Part shown: positions 28,957 through 37,359 of the stretch, one piece after another | Layout: each line of letters begins with the position of its first letter | Numbering within the stretch: position 1 is the first letter of the stretch | Origin: CALOCN01 sp942491735 | GTDB lineage: Bacteria > Eisenbacteria > RBG-16-71-46 > JABDJR01 | Length of the DNA: 64,000 bases | Reading direction: 5' to 3' | NCBI GenBank assembly: GCA_942491735.1 | Contig: CALOCN010000013.1 | Span: 1-64,000 of the forward strand | Program-made: the position numbers and the translations under genes | The notes under the pieces: generated by a model | The model's database searches: none | What the model was told of the DNA's origin: nothing | The model's input: the letters and a program-made list of their open reading frames with translations, nothing else

Positions 28957-30420
28957 TCAGGCCCCCTCGACCCCGTAGCGGGCCAGGTACGGCTTCACGT
29001 CGAACTTGCGGGCCGTGTTCTCCGAGGTCATATAGCGGATCTTCCCGAAGATCTCCCGCTCCGGACCCCACGGACGGTCGTAGCGCCCCAGCACCCAGAA
29101 GATCCCCGAATAGGAATTGGGATCGCGGCCATCCAGTGCGTACTTGTTGTTGAGCTCGAGCATCACCTGCAGCGCGGTGCGCGGGCTCCTGCTCCAGTGC
29201 AGGATCTTCTTTCCCCACAGCATGCGCAAATAGTTGTGGATGCGCCCTTCGCGGACCAGTTGTCGCTGGGCCGCGTTCCAGAGCGGGTCGTGCGTCTTGG
29301 CCTGTTCGAACTGTTCCAGGCTGTAGGCATGGGGCCGAGGGTCATCGGCGTGTTGATCCAGGGTCTCCTGCGCCCACGGGGGCAGGCTCTCGTACTTGTC
29401 GTAGTCCGGCCGGAACCGGCAGGCATTGAAGCCGAGTTCCCGCCAGGTGACCAGCTGATCGAGGAACGCCTCGAGGGGCTCGGACAATCCCCACCAGCCT
29501 TGGCGCTTGCCGTTCGCACGCCGGGCCAGCTTCTCCGGGCTCCAGGATTCACGTTGGAACAGCCGGGCCACGATCTCATGCGTCGACACGTGGCCGTAGT
29601 GGAGGTAGGGGGAAAGGTGGCTGGTTCCCGTGTCGTCGGTTCGCTTGGAGCCCTCGGCGTACCGGGGTAGCGCGGTGTCCAGGAAGGCGTCCAGGCGTTC
29701 CAGGCCGGCCCGGCGCCCACCCCGGATCCCGGTTCCCCCCACCGAGTGGTCAATGGGGAGACGGCTGAGATCCACCCGCGGTAGGTCCGGGACCGTCGGC
29801 CAACGCTTGCGGATCTCCTGGCGAATCCGCGCGCGGCCGGAGAGCCGGGCCCCCTTGAGCGGGTAGGCGACGGGAAACTCGTCGAGATGATCCGGCAGCT
29901 CCTGTTGCAGGAACCGACGAAACGCGTAGGCGGTGAGGTGAGCCCGGTTGGCCACGGCCATGGGAAGGAGGCCGTTGGAGTCCACCGCTTCCAGGCGAAC
30001 GGACAAACGACTTCCGGCGGCCTGAACCATCCGGGAGAGAAAGAAAGCCGGATAGTCGTCCGTCACCACGGAGCAGGCGTCGGCGGCCAGCGCGGCAAGG
30101 AGTCCGGACCCGGCGCCGGGCGTCGGCTCCACATAGGGGTAATAAGTGACCGGGCCCTGGGCGAAGGATTGTTGGTTGTCGGCCATGCCGTCGATGATGA
30201 AGGCGTGGTGCCGATCACTGGCCCATCGGTACCCCACGCGAAGCGCTTCCAGGACAACGAGGGGTTTGCCGAGCCGGCGGGCCGTGGCCACCGCGTGCTG
30301 CAGGGCGAAGTTGTAGTGCGGCCGCCGGTTGGCGATCATCCAGTAGAGGACGTACCGTCCCTGGGGGTTCTCGTCCCCGGAGTTGATCTGGGTGATGCGG
30401 AGCGGGTTGACCGTGGCCAT
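28957..30420 (-). CDS. phr: Class II CPD photolyase
   Basis: 487 residues. Light-driven repair of cyclobutane pyrimidine dimers using FADH-. The N-terminus RYVLYWMIANRRPHYNFAL matches the class II photolyase opening (aligned with QYWM-type sequences), and the C-terminal FAD and DNA region has GIFWVLGRYDRPWGPERE and IFGKIRYMTSENTARKF, diagnostic of class II. Additional landmarks: LQVMLELNNKYALDGRDPNS and the TW-RELGFN segment. ATG at 30420 was chosen because the conserved region begins shortly after it; the longer frame to 30531 runs through the promoter region. The upstream region carries TTGTCTA-type motifs, so light or stress control is possible. Confidence 0.92.
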   Translation of the reverse strand: MATVNPLRITQINSGDENPQGRYVLYWMIANRRPHYNFALQHAVATARRLGKPLVVLEALRVGYRWASDRHHAFIIDGMADNQQSFAQGPVTYYPYVEPTPGAGSGLLAALAADACSVVTDDYPAFFLSRMVQAAGSRLSVRLEAVDSNGLLPMAVANRAHLTAYAFRRFLQQELPDHLDEFPVAYPLKGARLSGRARIRQEIRKRWPTVPDLPRVDLSRLPIDHSVGGTGIRGGRRAGLERLDAFLDTALPRYAEGSKRTDDTGTSHLSPYLHYGHVSTHEIVARLFQRESWSPEKLARRANGKRQGWWGLSEPLEAFLDQLVTWRELGFNACRFRPDYDKYESLPPWAQETLDQHADDPRPHAYSLEQFEQAKTHDPLWNAAQRQLVREGRIHNYLRMLWGKKILHWSRSPRTALQVMLELNNKYALDGRDPNSYSGIFWVLGRYDRPWGPEREIFGKIRYMTSENTARKFDVKPYLARYGVEGA

Positions 30421-30440
30421 GGCGGGACGGTAGCTTGATC

Positions 30441-30480
30441 GTGGACATTTGTCCACTAATTGTCTAGGACTAGAATAGAC
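30441..30480. promoter_or_regulatory. Operator-like cluster upstream of the photolyase gene
   Basis: Contains the perfect palindrome GTGGACA-TT-TGTCCAC (30441-30456). TTGTCCA (30449) and TTGTCTA (30460) form direct repeats 11 bp apart, and GTCTA-N9-TAGAC makes an inverted repeat (30462-30480). The heptamer matches the cluster in front of the DUF4397 gene. Further downstream CTTGT-N10-ACAAG lies before the small rightward gene. Confidence 0.5.
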
Positions 30481-30608
30481 TTTGTAGCGATACGGCTGTT
30501 CATGGGCAGAGACGTTCAACGGCCTAACCAAAGCAAGGTCAGTGCCTTATCTTGTCAACCGTCTAAACAAGAGTAGATGGTTACGTACCAAGGGAAAAGG
30601 AGGTCACC

Positions 30609-30743
30609 ATGGAGTGGGGACTGGGCTTCTTCGGGTTTATCGGTTTTCTCATGGCTGTGGTGAGCTACACCCGGATCGACAAGTTGGAGAAGCGGCTCAA
30701 GGAGCTGGGCGTGCTGGAACCGGACTTCAAGAGCGAGGACTAG
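30609..30743 (+). CDS. Small single-span membrane protein (44 aa)
   Basis: Short open frame with a near-perfect ribosome site (AAAAGGAGGT, 4 nt spacing to ATG). The product begins MEWGLGFFGFIGFLMAVVSY, one membrane helix, followed by a charged helix with heptad-like leucines (RIDKLEKRLKELGVLEP) and an acidic end DFKSED. Small proteins of this form are known but uncharacterised in other bacteria. It is divergent from the photolyase and ends 6 nt before the convergent kinase stop. Confidence 0.75.
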   Translation: MEWGLGFFGFIGFLMAVVSYTRIDKLEKRLKELGVLEPDFKSED

Positions 30744-30749
30744 TCGCGG

Positions 30750-33083
30750 TCAGGGGCGCCATTCGGCCTCGACCTCGGCATGGTTCTCGATGGTTCTCAG
30801 ATCCAGGACCACGGTCTGGGGCACGATGCGCGCGTAGTAATCCGTGATGACCTTGTCTTCACGGGCCGCCCGGCGCGACGGGATCATGCGAACCGAGGCG
30901 CGATGGTGGCCGTCGGCCAGGCCCCGCAGGGCGACGAAATCCAGCCGGGTGCGGTCGGCCGTGGAACCGTGACCCACCCGCTTGATGGTCGGGCCAAAGT
31001 ACCAGGGCAGGTCGAGCAGCGGTTGCCGCGGGACCCACAGCTCCATCCGCCCCGCCAGCTGGACCGGGATGTCCTCGCGCAGCCTGCCCACCAGCTCCAG
31101 ATAGACCGCCACCGTGTCGCCCGGGGTCAAACCATCCACCACCGGCCACATGACGGTCCCCGTGGTGGAGTTGTTGGGTGTCCCCTCGTGTCGTGTGAAT
31201 CCGAACATGTTGGCCGGCCCCGGCACCACGGTTCGCCACACCCTCACCGTGTCGATTCGCGCAAAGGCGGCGATCTCCTGCGGGCTCTGGTCCTCGCGTT
31301 CGTACGGAAAATCCTGGGGATACTCCAGGAAGATCATGGTCTCGTGACGACCCAGGTCCCGGGTCTCACGAAACAGCGGCTCGCCCAACTCGGCCAGGAC
31401 GGCTTCCTGTTCCTGGGGCTCCATGACCCCGAACTGGGTCGGCCGCGTTCCATCCAGCGCGGGTGTGTACCGGGTGAAGGTGGCCCGGAACTGGGCCACG
31501 TGAAGGCCGCGCTGCAATTGTGGCGGCTCCAGAATGTTGTCCAGGGTGAAGTTCATGCTCCCACTGTTGGACCGGGTGATGAAACTGCGCATCATCGGCT
31601 TCCAGGGCGCGCCGTCCCAGGAGATCTCCGGCTCAATGAGCCACAGGTACTCGGTTTCGGTGGCGGAGAAATGCCGGCGCCCAAAGATCATGCTGAGTCC
31701 CGGCAGGTCGTCCAGCAATCCGTAGCTGGTCAGGTTGACCACCAGGTCGACCTCTCCCCTCTCGGCCAGAAGCTGCAGGTCGGGTTGGGCCGAGACCCGC
31801 TTGTTGTCCCTCGAGTCCCACTTCGGATCCAGTTCCTGTGGGGACTTTCCGGTGTCGAGAACGCGCTCCAGGGTTGCCCGTGTCCTGGCCTGATCACTGC
31901 GCTCCGAGACGATCGCGGTCGAGATCAAGGCGACCAGCGCTCCCGCGATGGCCGTGTCCCGGACCCACTGACCCCGCGTGCGATTGCGAAGGGACCGCCG
32001 GATCCGGTAGCCGCGGCTGGGAGGCCCCGCCATCACGGGACGGCTGTGCAGATAGCGTTCCAGGTCCCCCACCAGCTCGGCGGGGCTGGCGTAGCGGCGG
32101 TGGGTTTCCTTCTCCATGGCCCTCAGGGCGATCCAATCCAGGTCCCCTTTCAACGCGCGGGCGAGCCCCCGGGCATTGGTGCCCCGTCGCTGCGCCACGT
32201 CCTTGGAGATGCCGTGCAGTCGGCTCACCCGGTCGCTTGGCTTGGGTGTCTCTTCCTCCCGAAGCACGCGCTGCATCTCGGCCAGCCCGGCCTGACGCAG
32301 GGTGCGGGCGTCGAACGGGAGCACCCCGGCCATGAGCTCGTAGAGCAGCACGCCCAGCGAGTAGACATCCGTGGTGGGGTGAAGGTCCGAGGATCCACCC
32401 GCCTGTTCGGGACTCATGTACTCGGGAGTACCGATCAGTTGCCCGAACTCGGTGAACAGCGTGCGTTCGGTGAGCGGCTGCTGGGTCGCCTTGGCCACGC
32501 CGAAGTCGATGACCTTGGGAATGGGAACGCCGTCCACTTCGGTGACCAGCACGTTGGTGGGTTTCAGGTCGCGATGGAGCACCCCGCGTTGATGGGCGTG
32601 TTCCACCGCCCGACACACCGGCACGAACAACTCCAGTCGCTGGGTGAGGCTGAGGTTCCGCGTGTCCGCGTACTCGGTGATGGGTTGGCCGTCGACCAGT
32701 TCCATGACGAAGTACGGGCGCCCCTCGTCGGTGGCCCCGGCGTCCAGGACCTTGGCGATGTTGGGATGATCCATGAGAGCCAGGGCTTGGCGCTCGGACT
32801 CGAAGCGGGCGATGACCTCGCGGGTATCCATGCCCAGCTTGATGATCTTGAGCGCCACCCGCCGGCGGATGGGTTCTTCCTGCTCTGCCAGGAACACCGT
32901 GCCCATGCCCCCCTCGCCCAGGATCTCAATGATGCGATAGGGCCCAATCCGTTCGGGGGTCTCGAGGGGGCTATCGAGGGCACCGGCGAGCAGGCAGACC
33001 GGGCAGAGCCCGTGCTGGGCCTGGGGATCGAGCGGAGTCCGGCATTGGGGGCAGACGTTGGACGACATGGATGAACGGGTCAT
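30750..33083 (-). CDS. Membrane Ser/Thr protein kinase with N-terminal zinc ribbon
   Basis: 777 residues. A zinc ribbon (CPQC at 11-14, CPVC at 27-30) precedes a Hanks-type kinase domain (47-345): Gly loop LGEGGMGTVF, Lys79 in VALKIIKLG, HRDLKPTN with Asp172, DFG Asp193, and GTPEYMSPEQ. A single membrane helix lies at about 375-392, placing the C-terminal 380 residues outside the cytoplasm; that domain is beta-rich and not recognised. The start at 33083 has GAGGA about 8 nt before it. The gene follows an ECF sigma factor and a zinc-finger HTH gene on the same strand. ECF/kinase pairs of this kind are known, and the kinase may activate the sigma factor; that link is inference here. Confidence 0.9.
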   Translation of the reverse strand: MTRSSMSSNVCPQCRTPLDPQAQHGLCPVCLLAGALDSPLETPERIGPYRIIEILGEGGMGTVFLAEQEEPIRRRVALKIIKLGMDTREVIARFESERQALALMDHPNIAKVLDAGATDEGRPYFVMELVDGQPITEYADTRNLSLTQRLELFVPVCRAVEHAHQRGVLHRDLKPTNVLVTEVDGVPIPKVIDFGVAKATQQPLTERTLFTEFGQLIGTPEYMSPEQAGGSSDLHPTTDVYSLGVLLYELMAGVLPFDARTLRQAGLAEMQRVLREEETPKPSDRVSRLHGISKDVAQRRGTNARGLARALKGDLDWIALRAMEKETHRRYASPAELVGDLERYLHSRPVMAGPPSRGYRIRRSLRNRTRGQWVRDTAIAGALVALISTAIVSERSDQARTRATLERVLDTGKSPQELDPKWDSRDNKRVSAQPDLQLLAERGEVDLVVNLTSYGLLDDLPGLSMIFGRRHFSATETEYLWLIEPEISWDGAPWKPMMRSFITRSNSGSMNFTLDNILEPPQLQRGLHVAQFRATFTRYTPALDGTRPTQFGVMEPQEQEAVLAELGEPLFRETRDLGRHETMIFLEYPQDFPYEREDQSPQEIAAFARIDTVRVWRTVVPGPANMFGFTRHEGTPNNSTTGTVMWPVVDGLTPGDTVAVYLELVGRLREDIPVQLAGRMELWVPRQPLLDLPWYFGPTIKRVGHGSTADRTRLDFVALRGLADGHHRASVRMIPSRRAAREDKVITDYYARIVPQTVVLDLRTIENHAEVEAEWRP

Positions 33084-33173
33084 TCTAAGGGTCCTCGGGG
33101 GGGCCCACCGAGGGATTCGGGAGGCCCTACGAGGTACTTCAGGAAACCGGGGGAAGTGTTACAGAAAAAGTGA

Positions 33174-33887
33174 TCAGGGGCGCAGGCTGTGCAGGAGATG
33201 GCGGATCTCGTCTTCCACCAGGGCGGGATCCTCGACGGTTTGCAGCACCTCGTCACGCAGCAACGCCCGGTAGCGCATCCGCAACCGATGGATCGCAGTG
33301 CGGACCGCGCCCTCGCTCTTGCCCAGGGTGGCGGCGTAGGTGGCGATGTCGCCTCGGTCCGCGCCTCCCTGGAGGGCCGGTTTGAGGGTCTGGAACAACT
33401 CGCTGTTTCCCGAGGCGTGATGCTCCTCGGAGAGACGGTCCAGCACCCGGCCGAGCAGGGTGAGCGCCCACCGCCGCTCGTAGATGCGTTCCGGAGTCTC
33501 GGTATCCGCCGGCTCGAACTGGAACCGGGTTTCCCCGTTGTCGAAGTCGAAGGAGAGGATGGTCTTTCCGCCGCCGCGTTTCTGCGCCGCGGCCTTCTCC
33601 CACTCGTTGATGAGGAACCGTTTGACGAGGGTGAGCAGGAAGGCACGAAAGCGTCCCCGGTCCGGATCCGCGCGGCCTACCAGGTCGCTCTCGAGAAACG
33701 TGGCAAAGAAGGCCTGGGTGGCGTCGCGGGCGGCCTCGGGATCGCGCAGTTTCCCCCGGACGTAGGTGTAGACCGGATACCAGTAGCTTTCGCAGAGGTC
33801 GGCCAGGGCCTGGTCCGAGCCGGGCAAGGCATGGTCGCCGGCCCGCGCCACCAGACTCCAACGGGTGGTGGGAAGGTCCAGCGACAT
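33174..33887 (-). CDS. ECF-family RNA polymerase sigma factor (kinase-associated type)
   Basis: 237 residues from MSLDLPTTRWSLVARAG, an opening typical of ECF sigma factors encoded beside Ser/Thr kinases. Region sigma2 includes DLCESYWYPVYTYVRGKLRD and DATQAFFATFLE; sigma4 has YAATLGKSEGAVRTAIHRLR for -35 recognition. No anti-sigma factor gene is present; the downstream kinase takes that place in the cluster. The ATG lies one base after the TAG of the zinc-finger HTH gene, indicating coupled translation. The longer frame to 33956 overlaps that gene and is rejected. Confidence 0.9.
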   Translation of the reverse strand: MSLDLPTTRWSLVARAGDHALPGSDQALADLCESYWYPVYTYVRGKLRDPEAARDATQAFFATFLESDLVGRADPDRGRFRAFLLTLVKRFLINEWEKAAAQKRGGGKTILSFDFDNGETRFQFEPADTETPERIYERRWALTLLGRVLDRLSEEHHASGNSELFQTLKPALQGGADRGDIATYAATLGKSEGAVRTAIHRLRMRYRALLRDEVLQTVEDPALVEDEIRHLLHSLRP

Positions 33888-33888
33888 G

Positions 33889-34515
33889 CTACGAAGAGGG
33901 CGCCGGTAGGGGCGTCGCTTCCACCCGCTCCTCCCGGATACGCCATGCACCCGCATCGCGGCTGGCCCGATAGCGCACCGGGCGCGCGCGGCGTTGGGCC
34001 ATCGTGGCCAGGATGGGCAGCGTGTCGTTTGCGGACGGTGAAGCGGGATCGGCGAGCAGCGCGCAGACCCGGAGCAGGCGTTCGGCCGGCGGGCTCATGC
34101 GCAGGCGTCCACTTTCCCAGCGGGAGATGGACTCCGGGGCGACACCAAAATGGATCGCCGCGTCTCCGCGTGACCAGCCCAGTCGCTTGCGTAGAAAACG
34201 GATGTCCGGATGGCTCAACCTGCGCTCGCGGGTGGCGATGTGGCGGGTCAGACTGTCCCGCAAGCCCGCGGCGTCCTCGATCAGGGTTTCCACCGCGCCA
34301 CAACCGGGGCACTGCTGGGTGATCGGGTCGTCCACCACGAGATGGCCAAAATCCGCCATAACCTGTTGTAGATTAGGCAGATGCGAATTCAGTTGGCCTC
34401 CGCAGTCCCGGCAGGCCCGGGTCTTGGGGGGCGTCTTTGGACCCTCCGGAATTGGGGTTGCCGGGTGCGGGGTGCCGGCTTGGGGTGGCGCGTCGAACGT
34501 TCTAGACAGTTTCAT
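33889..34515 (-). CDS. YgiT/MqsA-type zinc-finger HTH protein
   Basis: 208 residues. A YgiT-type zinc finger (Cys35-x2-Cys38 in ACRDCGG and Cys69-x2-Cys72 in CPGCGAVE) is followed by an XRE-like HTH (about 107-150: RKRLGWSRGDAAIHFGVAPE, then SISRWESGRLRM), the layout of MqsA antitoxins. No toxin gene is adjacent; instead the ECF sigma factor and kinase follow, so it is more likely a regulator of this cassette. No Shine-Dalgarno; TAAGAT sits 6 nt before ATG. The last 50 residues (RPVRYRASRDAGAWRIREER) are basic and unassigned. Confidence 0.82.
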   Translation of the reverse strand: MKLSRTFDAPPQAGTPHPATPIPEGPKTPPKTRACRDCGGQLNSHLPNLQQVMADFGHLVVDDPITQQCPGCGAVETLIEDAAGLRDSLTRHIATRERRLSHPDIRFLRKRLGWSRGDAAIHFGVAPESISRWESGRLRMSPPAERLLRVCALLADPASPSANDTLPILATMAQRRARPVRYRASRDAGAWRIREERVEATPLPAPSS

Positions 34516-34521
34516 TCCATG

Positions 34522-34527
34522 ATCTTA
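34522..34527 (-). promoter_or_regulatory. -10-like element (TAAGAT), leaderless geometry
   Basis: Minus-strand TAAGAT ends 6 nt before the ATG of the zinc-finger HTH gene; no ribosome site intervenes and no good -35 was seen. Confidence 0.35.
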
Positions 34528-34650
34528 CGTCGACACCCGGCCGGCGAACAGCCCACGATTCCCCACAGGACCATCGATTCTCGGGCTTTGAGACATCTGT
34601 GGATCCCAGGTCGGGGTATCCGGGTATCCCTGCCAAGGCCCCCCAGCTCC

Positions 34651-34698
34651 TTGACATTGAAGCGCTGGATTTGTAGTTTGTTGTCTGATCGAACAAAG
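34651..34698 (+). promoter_or_regulatory. Promoter and probable ROK operator of the glucan operon
   Basis: TTGACA (34651-34656), 17-nt spacer and a weak -10 TAGTTT (34674-34679). A palindrome with arms TTTGTT (34677-34682) and AACAAA (34692-34697) overlaps the -10. The second glucan promoter near 48.4 kb has the same -35, the same spacer length and the same operator at the same offset. The arms also resemble known XylR (ROK family) operators, which contain GTTTGTT and AACAAAC. Confidence 0.65.
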
Positions 34699-34722
34699 TC
34701 CCCTGGAGGCTGTCGGAAGCTC

Positions 34723-36093
34723 ATGAAGATGCTCACGATGAGAACTCACGTTGTCCCGATCGCGGCGGCGGTTGCCTTGGTGGCGGCTGGTTGCACGCGC
34801 GATACGTCGACCCTCCCCGAGGCGCGCAGTCAGGTGAATCCGATCGTCTTCCTGGATGAGTTCACCGGGGGCCTCGACTATCAGGCGTTCCTCAACACCA
34901 ACACCAATGCGGTCCAGTTGGACGAGACGGAAGCGCAGCAGGGTACTGCCTCGCTGAAGATCACGGTGCCAAAGCCCCGCGACCCCAGTGGGGCGTTTGC
35001 GGGCGGCGCGGCTACCTCCCAGCTATCGAGGGATTTCACCGGGTTCAACGCGTTGACCTTCTGGGCCAAGTCGAGCATCAACTCGACCCTGGACGTGGTG
35101 GGTCTTGGCAACGACAACACCGGGACGTCGCTCTACGAAGCGGCCTGGAGCGCCATTCCCCTGACCACGCAGTGGCAGCAGTACGTGATTCCCATCCCCT
35201 TCCCCGGGCGTCTGGAACATGAACGCGGTCTCATGTACTTCGCCGAGGGCGCAGAGACCCCCACCGGTCACTTCATCTGGTTCGACGAGATCCAGTACGA
35301 GATGGTCCCCGGAGTCGGGAATCCCCGGCCCAGCATGGACAACCAGACGGTGAGCGCGTTCGTGGGAGCCACGGTGAAGCCCACCGGCACGCGGACCATT
35401 TTCCGGGTCAACGGGGCCGACCAGCTCATTACCCATTCACCCGGGTACTTCACCTACACCTCCTCGGACGAGGCGGTGGCCACGGTCAAGCGTGGCCAGG
35501 TGGTCGCGGTGGGTCCGGGAGAAGCGTCCATTGGGGCCATGCTCGGTGAGGTGCCGGTGACCGGTGAGGTCACCCTCAAGGTGACCGCCCCGCCCCCCGA
35601 CGCCCCTCCCACCCCCACGCATCCGCCGGGAGACGTGATCTCGCTGTTCAGCGACGTCTACGTCAACGAGCAGGTCGACACCTGGTCCGCGAACTGGGAC
35701 CGCGCGGACGTGACGGATCTCAACGTGCAGGGCGTCAGGGTCAAGGCGTATACCAATCTCGTCTTTGCCGGCATCGAGTTCGGTCTTCAGCCCATCGACG
35801 CCACCGGGATGACCCACGTCCACATCGATGTGTGGGCGCCGGCCGCGACCACCTTCGGCATCAAGCTGGTCGACTTCGGCGAGGACGGAGTGTTTGGCGG
35901 GGCTCCCGACAACGAACACGAACTCTTCCTGCACGCGGACAGCAGCCCGAGTTTTGCTCCGGGCACCTGGCAGAGTCTGGACATTCCGTTCACGCAGTTC
36001 ACGAATCTGGTGACCCGGGCCCATCTGGCCCAGATGATCATTTCCGCGAACGACCAAACCGCGTACATTGCCAACGTCTATCTGCATCGCTGA
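34723..36093 (+). CDS. Multi-domain lipoprotein, probable surface glucan-binding protein
   Basis: 456 residues. First of three nearby ATGs chosen; GGAGG lies 13 nt upstream. Lipobox ALVAAGC. Residues 35-200 form a beta-sandwich like carbohydrate-binding module 11/DUF families (FLDEFTGGLDYQAFLNTNTN; YVIPIPFPGRLEHERGLMYF; HFIWFDEIQYEMV). Residues 210-290 resemble a bacterial Ig-like group 2 domain (TYTSSDEAVATVKRGQVVAV). Residues 310-456 are a second beta-sandwich (LFSDVYVNEQVDTWSANWDR; THVHIDVWAPAATTFGIKLV), often found with laminarinases. First gene of the glucan operon, in front of the ROK repressor. It may capture polysaccharide at the surface, taking the place of a SusD or SusE protein; this is inference. 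Confidence 0.78.
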   Translation: MKMLTMRTHVVPIAAAVALVAAGCTRDTSTLPEARSQVNPIVFLDEFTGGLDYQAFLNTNTNAVQLDETEAQQGTASLKITVPKPRDPSGAFAGGAATSQLSRDFTGFNALTFWAKSSINSTLDVVGLGNDNTGTSLYEAAWSAIPLTTQWQQYVIPIPFPGRLEHERGLMYFAEGAETPTGHFIWFDEIQYEMVPGVGNPRPSMDNQTVSAFVGATVKPTGTRTIFRVNGADQLITHSPGYFTYTSSDEAVATVKRGQVVAVGPGEASIGAMLGEVPVTGEVTLKVTAPPPDAPPTPTHPPGDVISLFSDVYVNEQVDTWSANWDRADVTDLNVQGVRVKAYTNLVFAGIEFGLQPIDATGMTHVHIDVWAPAATTFGIKLVDFGEDGVFGGAPDNEHELFLHADSSPSFAPGTWQSLDIPFTQFTNLVTRAHLAQMIISANDQTAYIANVYLHR

Positions 36094-36129
36094 CGAACCG
36101 TTCGCCCCGCGTCTGGAAAAGGATTCCCC

Positions 36130-37359
36130 ATGACCGATCAGGCCCAGGACGCACCCAAGTACCGGCCCCTGGCCGATTCGGTGTTGCGTCTGATCTGGGA
36201 GCAACGCGAGATTTCCCGGGCCGAGATTGCCCGGCGGGCCGGCCTTTCCCGCTCCACGGTCTCCGACATCGTGAGCAGCCTGCTTCCCACCGGTCTGGTG
36301 GTCGAGGCGGGCTCCGGTCCTTCCAGCGGCGGCCGCCGACCCATTGTCCTGCAGTTCCAGGATCAGGTACTCCATATCCTGGGGGTGGAGATGGGTGCGG
36401 CCCATGTGGCTGTGGTCCTCACGGATCTGCGTTGTCGGGTACTGCACTGGGAGCACCGGGACCATGATGTCCGCAGTGATCCCGTGGGGACCCGGACCAT
36501 CATCGCCGAGCTCTGTGCCCTGGTTCTCTCCCGGGTTCCCCAGGGCCCGGAGCGGTTGCTGGGGATCGGGGTGGGAGTTCCCAGCCCGGTGGATCCCGCG
36601 GACCCGCGATCCTTGTCGGAGGTGGTTCTGCCCGACTGGCAAGGAAAGACGGGGCTGGAGTCCCTGGAGCGGACCTACGACCGACCGCTCATGATCGACA
36701 ACGACGCCAACCTGGGCGCCCTCGCCGAACGGTGGTGGGGAGCCGGGCATGGCGTGGACAACTTTGCCTATGTCAAGGTGGCGACCGGGGTCGGGTCGGG
36801 TCACGTGATCGACGGGGAGATCTATCGCGGCGCCACCGGGGTGGCCGGCGAGATCGGACACATGGCCATCGATCCCAACGGCCCTCCATGTATCTGTGGT
36901 CTTCGGGGGTGTCTGGCCACCTTCGTGGGAGCCAATGCCCTGAAGGATCGGGCGCGTGCCCTGCTGAGCGAGTACCCGGAGAGTAACCTGCAGTCCGAGG
37001 GACTCACCATCTCGCAGATCGAGCGGGCGGCGATGAACGGCGACGCGTTGGCACTCCAGGTCGTGCGGGAGGCGGCGCAGAAGCTGGGGATCGCGGTGGC
37101 CGGTCTGCTGAACCTGATGAACCCCTCGCGGGTCATCTTCGGCGGCCAGCTCTCCGAGTTGGGCGAGCTGCTGTTGGAACCCCTGCGCAGGACGGTGCAG
37201 AGCCGGACCCTGCTCAGCTCGGTTGCCGCCTCGGACATCCTGACCAGTGATCTGGGTCCGCGGTCCGTTGCGGTGGGCGCGGCGACCCTGATTCTCAAGA
37301 CCGCGCTCGCGGACTCCCGGGTCTTTCCCACCTCGGCCATTGCTTCGGAGGTTCCGTGA
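36130..37359 (+). CDS. ROK-family transcriptional repressor
   Basis: 409 residues. A winged HTH (20-60: EISRAEIARRAGLSRSTVSD) precedes the ROK domain. The zinc site has His244 (GEIGHMAID) and Cys254-x-Cys256-x4-Cys261 (CICGLRGC). The sugar-binding Asn/Asp is in MIDNDANLGALAE. The HTH makes it a repressor rather than a sugar kinase. It sits second in the operon it probably controls, and its GTGA overlap with the GH16 gene shows coupling. The likely operator is the palindrome at 34676-34698, repeated at 48371-48395. The inducer is probably a beta-glucoside or laminari-oligosaccharide, by context. Confidence 0.92.
   Translation: MTDQAQDAPKYRPLADSVLRLIWEQREISRAEIARRAGLSRSTVSDIVSSLLPTGLVVEAGSGPSSGGRRPIVLQFQDQVLHILGVEMGAAHVAVVLTDLRCRVLHWEHRDHDVRSDPVGTRTIIAELCALVLSRVPQGPERLLGIGVGVPSPVDPADPRSLSEVVLPDWQGKTGLESLERTYDRPLMIDNDANLGALAERWWGAGHGVDNFAYVKVATGVGSGHVIDGEIYRGATGVAGEIGHMAIDPNGPPCICGLRGCLATFVGANALKDRARALLSEYPESNLQSEGLTISQIERAAMNGDALALQVVREAAQKLGIAVAGLLNLMNPSRVIFGGQLSELGELLLEPLRRTVQSRTLLSSVAASDILTSDLGPRSVAVGAATLILKTALADSRVFPTSAIASEVP

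Noticed and set aside
33889..34515. MqsRA-type toxin-antitoxin pair
   Set aside because: The antitoxin-like zinc-finger HTH protein is present but no MqsR-like toxin gene lies on either side.
34500..34515. TGTCTAGAA near the zinc-finger HTH start as another TTGTCTA operator
   Set aside because: It lies within the coding sequence and lacks the full heptamer and any repeat partner.
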